Assembly: GCA_910583935.1 (NCBI GenBank)
Contig: CAJTZM010000004.1
Location: 88,483 to 152,482 of the forward strand
Reading direction: 5' to 3'
DNA length: 64,000 nucleotides
DNA from: an uncultured Oscillospiraceae bacterium
Lineage (GTDB): Bacteria > Bacillota > Clostridia > Oscillospirales > Ruminococcaceae
Of the stretch, positions 58,642 to 64,000 are shown in pieces (within the stretch, counting starts at the first letter, position 1; every line of letters starts with the position of its first letter). Under the pieces are notes generated by a model. It ran no database searches and was not told the DNA's origin. It saw nothing but the letters and a program-made list of their open reading frames with translations. The position numbers and the translations under genes are program-made.

Positions 58642-59217
58642 TTATTTTACGATTTCGCCGTAAACCTCACCGGCGCAGCCGGCAGCGTTGGACTCGTCGG
58701 TATCAATGTGCATGGCCAATGCAAATTTGGGACTGACCCGGACCACCACGTCGTCGAAGATCAAGGAGCGGCCGTTTGTGGATATTTTTACCTTGACAAT
58801 TTCTTTATCGGAGACGCCTAATTTTTCCGCATCCTCCGGAGTAGCGTGGATATGGCGCTTAGCGGCGATTACGCCCTCGCTCAGCTCCACCTCGCCGCAG
58901 GGGCCCACCAGCTTACAGGGTGCGCTGCCCGCCACATCGCCCGACTCCCGCACCGGCGCGGCCACGCCCAAGGTTCTGGCGTCGGTCAGGGAAACCTCAA
59001 TCTGGGTTGCTGGGCGAACCGGTCCTAAAATCGTCACGCCCGGGATGGTCTTTTTAGGGCCGACAACATCCACCCGCTCGGTGCAGGCAAACTGCCCGGG
59101 CTGGGACAGATCCTTTTTAGGAGTCAGCGCCGCGCCCTTGCCGAACAGCGTCTCCAAATCCTCCTGGGTCACATGGACGTGCCGGGCGGAAGTTTCTACC
59201 AATACCTGATTGCTCAT
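58642..59217 (-). CDS. pduL: PduL-type phosphate propanoyltransferase/phosphotransacetylase
   Basis: The 191-residue enzyme moves acyl groups between CoA and phosphate. It shows the two PduL halves with zinc-binding histidines: VETSARHVHVTQEDLETLFG, GVIAAKRHIHATPEDAEKLG and LAMHIDTDESNAAG. No microcompartment shell genes are nearby and no N-terminal encapsulation peptide is seen, so it is probably a cytosolic phosphotransacetylase for acetate formation. GAGGAG precedes the ATG. Confidence 0.93.
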   Translation of the reverse strand: MSNQVLVETSARHVHVTQEDLETLFGKGAALTPKKDLSQPGQFACTERVDVVGPKKTIPGVTILGPVRPATQIEVSLTDARTLGVAAPVRESGDVAGSAPCKLVGPCGEVELSEGVIAAKRHIHATPEDAEKLGVSDKEIVKVKISTNGRSLIFDDVVVRVSPKFALAMHIDTDESNAAGCAGEVYGEIVK

Positions 59218-59271
59218 TGTCTATTTCTCCTCTCGGAAGGCGATGCCGCCATCCCATAAATTCTACCTTCT

Positions 59272-59300
59272 ATTATACATAAGAAAAAATCTCCCCGCAA
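59272..59300 (-). promoter_or_regulatory. Promoter of pduL
   Basis: On the minus strand TTGCGG and TATAAT are separated by 17 bases, about 55 bases upstream of the start. Confidence 0.65.
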
Positions 59301-59380
59301 GGGCAAATGGAGAAATCCGTCGCTTTTTCATAGGGACCTCTCTGAAGATCCTGTAAAGAAGCACTATAAAGGAGAAGCTG

Positions 59381-59776
59381 TCACAGCCCCAAAATATAAA
59401 AGCCGTTATACGCCTTCGACCTTTCTAACCAGCTTATCAATACCGGATCGCTCAGCGATTCTGCCGCCTTCACCCGCTCCAAGATTCTTTTTGTCTGTTC
59501 CAAAGAATAATAATTGATCCCGCACAGGTCTACCCCGCCGCACGCCAAGTTGCTGTAGGTCCCGCCTGCAAAGATTTCTCCGTAAAGGGACACAAACGCG
59601 CTGTCGTCGTCACCGTAGATGTAGAGCGAATCGTTTTTCCAATGCACAACCGTGTCGACTGAAACGATCCTTTCGATCTCGGTTCCCTGGGGCAGCCTGC
59701 AATACTGCATTTCAATAAAATAGGAGCCGCCAAAGCCCCTTCGCTCCTCTTGAGATAAAAAAGTTTGGAACAACAA
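59381..59776 (-). CDS. Hypothetical protein
   Basis: The 131-residue protein is soluble, has no signal or membrane segment, and is rich in aromatic residues (SYFIEMQYCRLPQGTEIERI, NDSLYIYGDDDSAFVSLYGE). The start is TTG at 59776 with GAGGAGG about 7 bases upstream. I do not recognise a family. It is probably monocistronic. Confidence 0.6.
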   Translation of the reverse strand: MLFQTFLSQEERRGFGGSYFIEMQYCRLPQGTEIERIVSVDTVVHWKNDSLYIYGDDDSAFVSLYGEIFAGGTYSNLACGGVDLCGINYYSLEQTKRILERVKAAESLSDPVLISWLERSKAYNGFYILGL

Positions 59777-59969
59777 AATATCGCCTCCTCATACCCTGTT
59801 TACCGATTTGTTTCATTATAAAGGAGCGCCTGCCGAAAAGCAACCGCTTCGCAATGGGCATCCGCTTTCTGAAAGTTTAAAGAAAAATCATACTTTCCAT
59901 CTGAAACTGTGCTATAATGGACAAAATAGTTTTTGGCAAGACTTGGATGGCGCATCGTGGGAGGGCAAA

Positions 59970-60269
59970 ATGGGGGATTTGGGGACACGGGACGGCCTGC
60001 TGCTGGCTATCTATTTAATAGGCGCCAGCACGGCAGGCTTTGTTCTGTTCGGTGTGGATAAGGCCCGGGCCAAAAAGGGACGCTGGCGGATCCCGGAAAA
60101 GGTCCTGTTGGGCGCGGCCTTATTTGGCGGTGCGCCCGGCTGCCTTGCAGGCATGTATCTATTCCGGCATAAGACCCGCCGGTGGTATTTCCGCTGGGGA
60201 ATACCACTGACCCTTCTGCTGCAGCTGGCCGCCTGTTGGGCCATTCTTTCTTTTTGGCGGCGGTGCTGA
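59970..60269 (+). CDS. DUF1294 membrane protein
   Basis: The 99-residue protein matches DUF1294: LYLIGASTAGFVLFG VDKARAKKGRWRIPE, then LGAALFGGAPGCLAGMYLFR HKTRRWYFRWGIPL. Three hydrophobic segments are expected. GGAGGG lies before the ATG at 59970, and a TATAAT box at 59913-59918 with a weak -35 lies upstream. The function of the family is unknown. Confidence 0.8.
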   Translation: MGDLGTRDGLLLAIYLIGASTAGFVLFGVDKARAKKGRWRIPEKVLLGAALFGGAPGCLAGMYLFRHKTRRWYFRWGIPLTLLLQLAACWAILSFWRRC

Positions 60270-60326
60270 CCGAGGCTGTGTTTTTCCATATGGGTTTACC
60301 ATAGATTTTCAAAAGGAGATTTTACC

Positions 60327-61991
60327 ATGAAAAAAATTAAACAGATGGGGCGTGTCAAGCAAACGCTGATCTGCCTGGCCGTTACCCTGCTGGTCGGGCT
60401 GGTTTACTTCTATTTTGAACTGCCCGCCATCAACTTTCATTCCCCTGAATTTTACACCTTTGTATTCATTTTGTGCGGGGTGTACTGTGTAACCGCCGTT
60501 TTCACCGCCCGTCTCGGCATGGAAGCGGAGGAGCGGATGAATTTTTTCCCTGTTGGACTGCGGGGATTTTTCGCCATGATGAAGCGCCACTGCATGATCC
60601 CTTTTATTTTGTGCCTGGCATTGGTCGTTTTTTATCTGGGTGGATCCCTGTTTTCCAGCGTAATCCTGCGGGCAGGCTCCTACACCAAGCTTTTGACGGT
60701 GGAAGACGGCGATTTTGTCACCGATGTAGAGGAAATATCCTTTGACCAGATCCCCATGCTGGACAAGGATTCCGCCTCCAAGCTGGGGGACCGCAAACTG
60801 GGCGAGCTGTCCGACATGGTCAGCCAGTTCGAGGTATCGGATCAATACAACCAGATCAACTACAACGGCCATCCGGTACGGGTGACCATGCTGGAATACG
60901 GCGATCTGATCAAGTGGTTTACCAACCGGAAAAACGGTATCCCCGCCTATCTGATCATCGACATGGTAACCCAGAATGTGGACGTTGTCCGTCTGCCGCA
61001 GGGACAGGGAATCAAATACTCCCCGTCGGAGCATTTCGGCCGTTACCTAATGCGCCATCTGCGCTTTAATTATCCCACCTTTATGTTCGATACCCCCATG
61101 TTTGAGATCAACGACCAAGGGGAGCCCTACTGGATCTGTCCCAAGCTGGAAAAGACCATTGGACTGGTCGGCGGTACCGACATCAACGGTGCGGTACTGG
61201 TCAACGCCATCACCGGCGAAAGCCAGTATTACGAGGAGGTTCCCACCTGGGTGGACCGGCTGTACTCTGCCGAGCTGATTATGCAGCAGTATGATTATCA
61301 CGGCCAGTATCAAAACGGATTTCTCAACTCAATTTTCGGCCAGAAAGGGGTTACAGTCACCACCTCCGGCTACAACTATATCGCCATGAACGACGACGTA
61401 TACGTTTACACCGGCGTCACCTCGGTAGGCGGCGATCAGTCTAACGTGGGCTTTATCCTCACCAATCAGCGGACCAAGGAAACCCGCTACTATCCCTGTG
61501 CAGGGGCCACCGAGTATTCTGCCATGAGCTCGGCGGAGGGTGTTGTGCAGCATTTAAATTACCGGGCGACCTTCCCGCTTCTTTTGAATATTCATTCCGA
61601 GCCCACCTATTTTATCGCGCTGAAGGACAATGCGGGCCTAGTAAAGATGTACGCCATGGTCAATGTACAGCAGTATCAGATTGTGGCCACCGGCGCCTCC
61701 GTCTCTGAATGCTCAGCCAATTATTCCAAGCTGTTAAACCAGAACAACCTTGGGGACGAACCGGAAGCGCCTCTGGCCGACGAGGTCAGCGGCACCATTG
61801 CGGAAATCCGCAGCGCCGTAATAGAAGGGAACACCGTATTCTATCTCCGACTGGAAAACAGCCGGACCTACTATGCGGTCTCCGCCTCGATCAGCGAAAC
61901 GGTGGTCATCCTCAATGTGGGGGATCGGGTGACCATTGGTTTTGCCCCAGACGAAGATGAAATTCTGACTGCTGTTTCCATCCAGCGGTAG
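60327..61991 (+). CDS. Conserved hypothetical membrane protein with large soluble domain
   Basis: The 554-residue protein has three membrane segments in the first 115 residues (TLICLAVTLLVGLVYFYFEL, FYTFVFILCGVYCVTAVFTA, FILCLALVVFYLGGSLFSSV) and a soluble domain of about 430 residues rich in Tyr and Val. The C-terminal 75 residues (EVSGTIAEIRSAVIEGNTVF) look like a small OB-type beta domain. AAAGGAG precedes the ATG. I do not recognise a named family; the length and composition match its chromosomal neighbours. Confidence 0.75.
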   Translation: MKKIKQMGRVKQTLICLAVTLLVGLVYFYFELPAINFHSPEFYTFVFILCGVYCVTAVFTARLGMEAEERMNFFPVGLRGFFAMMKRHCMIPFILCLALVVFYLGGSLFSSVILRAGSYTKLLTVEDGDFVTDVEEISFDQIPMLDKDSASKLGDRKLGELSDMVSQFEVSDQYNQINYNGHPVRVTMLEYGDLIKWFTNRKNGIPAYLIIDMVTQNVDVVRLPQGQGIKYSPSEHFGRYLMRHLRFNYPTFMFDTPMFEINDQGEPYWICPKLEKTIGLVGGTDINGAVLVNAITGESQYYEEVPTWVDRLYSAELIMQQYDYHGQYQNGFLNSIFGQKGVTVTTSGYNYIAMNDDVYVYTGVTSVGGDQSNVGFILTNQRTKETRYYPCAGATEYSAMSSAEGVVQHLNYRATFPLLLNIHSEPTYFIALKDNAGLVKMYAMVNVQQYQIVATGASVSECSANYSKLLNQNNLGDEPEAPLADEVSGTIAEIRSAVIEGNTVFYLRLENSRTYYAVSASISETVVILNVGDRVTIGFAPDEDEILTAVSIQR

Positions 61992-62297
61992 AAATAGGCA
62001 AAAAGAAAAACAGCCCAAAAAAGCAGTTACCACATAAGAAGATAATTTGAAAACATTATTGGAATACAGCTTATGGGCGATAGCAAAGGCAAAAGCCAGC
62101 GTAAGAAGCAGAAACGCTTCTTGCACTGGCTTTCTTTAATGTCAACAATAAAATAGCACATTCGCAAAATGAAAAAACCTTTGCTACACTTTAGGTGAAG
62201 GAGGACGAGAAATGTGTGATATGAAAAACATTATATAGTCTAATCAAAATTGTAAACACATCTATCAAAGATTACAAAATTACGGAGGTATGAGACA
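61992..62297. other. Transition from host-like to AT-rich DNA
   Basis: The region holds the terminator at 62092-62133, a weak promoter candidate (TTCGCA, 18 bases, TACACT at 62161-62190), and an eight-codon frame at 62212-62238 preceded by a perfect AAGGAGG. GC content falls here. Confidence 0.45.
62092..62133 (+). terminator. Terminator after the 554-residue membrane protein
   Basis: Two 18-base arms with a few mismatches form a hairpin (62092-62109 with 62116-62133) followed by T-rich sequence. Confidence 0.7.
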
Positions 62298-62771
62298 ATG
62301 ACAAAGACAATTTTTGAAGAAATGGGCGGCGCTTATGTACGACAAGGAGATTATTTTATCCCTGATTTGAAACTGCCCGAAAAAGAAACAAAGTTTATCG
62401 GCATATGGGGACAGCGGCACAAACGCTATCTGAAAAAACATAAACGAGCAACTTATACAACTCTGCTCACAAGCGGTAAGCTGAACAACTACCTTGCCGA
62501 TATTGACAAGCAGGCGGAGAAAATGTTTTCTCGGATGGTAGAGCAAATGGCAAAAAAAGAGGGCGTGACGGAACAGTTAAAGGCGGATAATCAGCTTAAA
62601 TGGGTACAAAAAATGAACTGTATTCGCAATAGCGCAATGGAAATTGTAAATACCGATTTGATTTATACTGAACTGACAACAGCGGCAGGGAAAAGCATCT
62701 CTCCCCGCCGCTATCCTTTACTTTTTGTTTGCCCAAAAAGTAAGATACATTTGCGCTACCGATTCAAGTAA
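62298..62771 (+). CDS. tnpV: Transposon-associated TnpV-type protein with aberrant C-terminus
   Basis: The first 125 residues match the TnpV family carried on Firmicutes mobile elements: KTIFEEMGGAYVRQGDYFIP, KFIGIWGQRHKRYLKKHKRA and LTSGKLNNYLADIDKQAEKM. After about residue 127 (EIVNTDLIYTE) the tail LTTAAGKSISPRRYPLLFVC does not look like the family, so the gene probably reads into foreign sequence at about 62.68 kb. Its end overlaps the 3' end of the opposing membrane-protein gene. It marks this AT-rich region as mobile DNA. Its function is not known. Confidence 0.8.
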   Translation: MTKTIFEEMGGAYVRQGDYFIPDLKLPEKETKFIGIWGQRHKRYLKKHKRATYTTLLTSGKLNNYLADIDKQAEKMFSRMVEQMAKKEGVTEQLKADNQLKWVQKMNCIRNSAMEIVNTDLIYTELTTAAGKSISPRRYPLLFVCPKSKIHLRYRFK

Positions 62772-62963
62772 CACAAATAATATATGTAAGATAATAAAAA
62801 TACAAATAGCTGTAATATATTTTAACGATACAATCGGTAAAAGGTTCTGCATTAGAGAAATCGCAATAAGCCCTACTAAATACATAATCTCAATAAAAAC
62901 ATTGTATGCTATATTAGAAAGTAAAATCTGAAATAAGGATAATTGCTTTCCATTAATCGGCTT
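62718..62963 (-). pseudogene. C-terminal part of a membrane protein, beyond an in-frame TAG
   Basis: Directly after the TAG at 62964-62966 the same frame stays open for 81 codons to a TAA at 62718, encoding KPINGKQLSLFQILLSNIAY and two further hydrophobic segments (VFIEIMYLVGLIAISLMQNL; ITAICIFIILHILFVLLESV). With the upstream part this would be a four-segment protein of about 178 residues. The simplest reading is a nonsense mutation in a decaying gene. Confidence 0.6.
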
Positions 62964-63257
62964 CTATTGTTTTTTGTTTGATTCAGTTTCTTTCAAACAT
63001 TGTATATTCTTATTATCCGCAGATACTAAAATTGTAATAATTGCTACTGAAAACGAAATTAAAATTGCTACGATGTTTATCTGCGTATCTATCAATTCTG
63101 AAAAAGTCAACAGAACTTTTTCTGAATTGCCAATATTAAAAAACACAACTAATAATAATGCTGCCAAAGCAATAATCATTGGGACGAGGAATTTAATAAA
63201 GACTTTTTTCCTTGAAATAAAATAATCCCTAATTGGAACAAAAATTATACTTTTCAT
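62964..63257 (-). CDS. Hypothetical membrane protein, N-terminal part ending at an in-frame TAG
   Basis: The 97-residue product has two membrane segments (FIKFLVPMIIALAALLLVVF and TQINIVAILISFSVAIITIL) and a charged tail KETESNKKQ just before TAG. The frame continues after the stop with more membrane segments, so this is likely the first half of a longer protein. It follows the truncated gene at 63277 by 19 bases on the same strand, suggesting an operon of an older mobile or defence-like region. No family is recognised. Confidence 0.6.
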   Translation of the reverse strand: MKSIIFVPIRDYFISRKKVFIKFLVPMIIALAALLLVVFFNIGNSEKVLLTFSELIDTQINIVAILISFSVAIITILVSADNKNIQCLKETESNKKQ

Positions 63258-63276
63258 GCCTTATTCCTCGTTTCTT

Positions 63277-63732
63277 CTATGAATTCTTGTGCCTTACAAA
63301 AAAATCCGAACTATTTACCTCGTTGGTTATGGCTTCTGCAACAACTGGTAAATAATGCTTCATTTTCATCAGCTCAGAGTCCACTTCGAATTGACCTGAT
63401 GCATTTGTCCCTTGGATGGTAATTTTCTTGATTTTTCCAGTTGCCTTAATTTGAGTGTCAGAAAAATATGCCTGTATTAGATTGTCAGGAAATCTTTTTG
63501 CACCTTTAGGAAGTTTGAGATATATTTCAACTTCATCCGCAATTTCGGTTTTTCCAGCTACCCTCATAAAATCATCTTTGATATCTTCTTTGCTTACTAC
63601 CAGCTTCAACACAGACATAGTTTTTGCTTTCTTAATCGAAGAAAGGAAATCCTCACCTGACATAATTTCATATGATATTGAGTAATGATATTCGTCGTCA
63701 GTAGCATCGCTTGACAATGGTAAACACACCAT
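63277..63732 (-). CDS. Hypothetical protein, probably missing its N-terminus
   Basis: The frame is open from beyond 63732, but upstream of about 63750 it runs antisense into the recombinase gene, so the native 5' end is absent. The first Met is at 63732 (MVCLPLSSDATDDEYHYSIS) and has no ribosome binding site. The 151 residues are soluble, with YLKLPKGAKRFPDNLIQAYF and KITIQGTNASGQFEVDSELM. I do not recognise the family. I infer that insertion of the element carrying the serine recombinase removed the 5' part. Confidence 0.55.
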   Translation of the reverse strand: MVCLPLSSDATDDEYHYSISYEIMSGEDFLSSIKKAKTMSVLKLVVSKEDIKDDFMRVAGKTEIADEVEIYLKLPKGAKRFPDNLIQAYFSDTQIKATGKIKKITIQGTNASGQFEVDSELMKMKHYLPVVAEAITNEVNSSDFFVRHKNS

Positions 63733-63757
63733 TGAATAAGACGCTGGGGGCAAGAAA

Positions 63758-64000
63758 TTAGATTTTCCACTCAAAAGAAACGCGCTCGGCGGTGGCTTGG
63801 ACCTGGGAAAGAATGATGTCGGCCACCTGCCGCCGGTCGTCAAAGTCGATGTTGTCCCAATTCCCCAGGTGGGAGGACAGGTACTCGATTTTTTGCGGGG
63901 AGACGCTTTCCGCGTTCAGTGCGGCAATCTCCTTTATCAGCCCTTGACGGCGGGCGTCCAGCTCCTCGATCTTCCCGTTGGCGTAGGACATCAAAACCGC
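63758..64000 (-). CDS. Large serine recombinase, C-terminal end only (continues beyond window)
   Basis: The last 80 residues are visible: a coiled-coil region (GKIEELDARRQGLIKEIAAL) and the ending NIDFDDRRQVADIILSQVQA followed by FEWKI at the stop. This is the usual C-terminus of large serine recombinases of integrative elements in Firmicutes. Higher GC than the sequence to its left indicates a different origin. Such genes commonly end next to the attachment site, placing the element boundary around 63.73-63.757 kb. Confidence 0.75.
   Translation of the reverse strand, partial: AVLMSYANGKIEELDARRQGLIKEIAALNAESVSPQKIEYLSSHLGNWDNIDFDDRRQVADIILSQVQATAERVSFEWKI

Noticed and set aside
1..64000. 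tRNA, rRNA and CRISPR arrays
   Set aside because: T-loop-like strings such as GTTCGAATC occur only inside coding sequence, without a cloverleaf. No regularly spaced repeats were seen.

Overview
The window looks like chromosomal DNA of an anaerobic, spore-forming clostridium, most likely of the Oscillospirales/Ruminococcaceae type. The evidence is a full rimP-nusA-ylxR-ylxQ-infB-rbfA-nrnA-truB-ribF-rpsO-pnp block in Firmicutes order, a SpoVT-type AbrB regulator, Rnf-family membrane proteins, class II aldolase, PduL, and AGGAGG ribosome binding sites. Base composition is moderately GC-rich across almost all of the window. It falls sharply after about 62.0 kb, where remnants of mobile DNA begin. 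TTG starts with good ribosome binding sites are unusually common. I saw no tRNA, rRNA or CRISPR array.

Layout. 0-8 kb: end of ftsE, a PucR/CdaR-like regulator, a solitary MsmK/UgpC-type sugar ABC ATPase, an RsuA-type pseudouridine synthase, a DUF4830-like protein, a bactofilin and an EF-G paralogue. 8-12 kb: an operon for a MacB-like ABC exporter whose middle gene is a large anchored exoprotein. 12-18 kb: the rRNA methyltransferase RlmCD, then a glycerate/sugar-acid module (glycerate kinase, GntP permease, CdaR regulator) with palindromic operator candidates. 18-26 kb: a very long gene joining a GT-C-type membrane glycosyltransferase in frame to a GH3 lipoprotein, then GNAT, Nif3-like, aldolase and CorC-like genes. 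26-38 kb: the RNA/translation block, all on the minus strand. 38-46 kb: cytidine deaminase, GNAT, creatininase-like protein, VanY-like peptidase, GarR-like dehydrogenase, htpG behind a CIRCE element, a small-multidrug-export protein and spoVT.

46-53 kb: a geranylgeranyl-reductase-like flavoprotein, a DUF4015-like anchored protein, and an unusual Rnf-derived cluster, rnfC-D-E-A, downstream of rpe. It has no rnfB or rnfG. Its RnfC has lost the NADH/FMN motifs, its RnfD lacks the flavin-accepting threonine, and RnfA and RnfE lack three of the four cysteines that hold the membrane iron-sulfur cluster in canonical Rnf/Nqr. The core membrane scaffold and the two ferredoxin-type clusters of RnfC remain. 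This is the best candidate for an undescribed system in the window.

53-62 kb: a CrtO-like acyltransferase, a ferredoxin-fused aldo/keto reductase, a Derlin/rhomboid-like membrane protein, a DUF2975-HTH-DUF4173 operon, pduL and three poorly known genes. 62-64 kb: AT-rich DNA with TnpV, a membrane-protein gene interrupted by an in-frame TAG, a hypothetical gene lacking its 5' end, and the 3' end of a large serine recombinase that leaves the window. The arrangement suggests that an integrative element beginning near 63.75 kb was inserted into that hypothetical gene.
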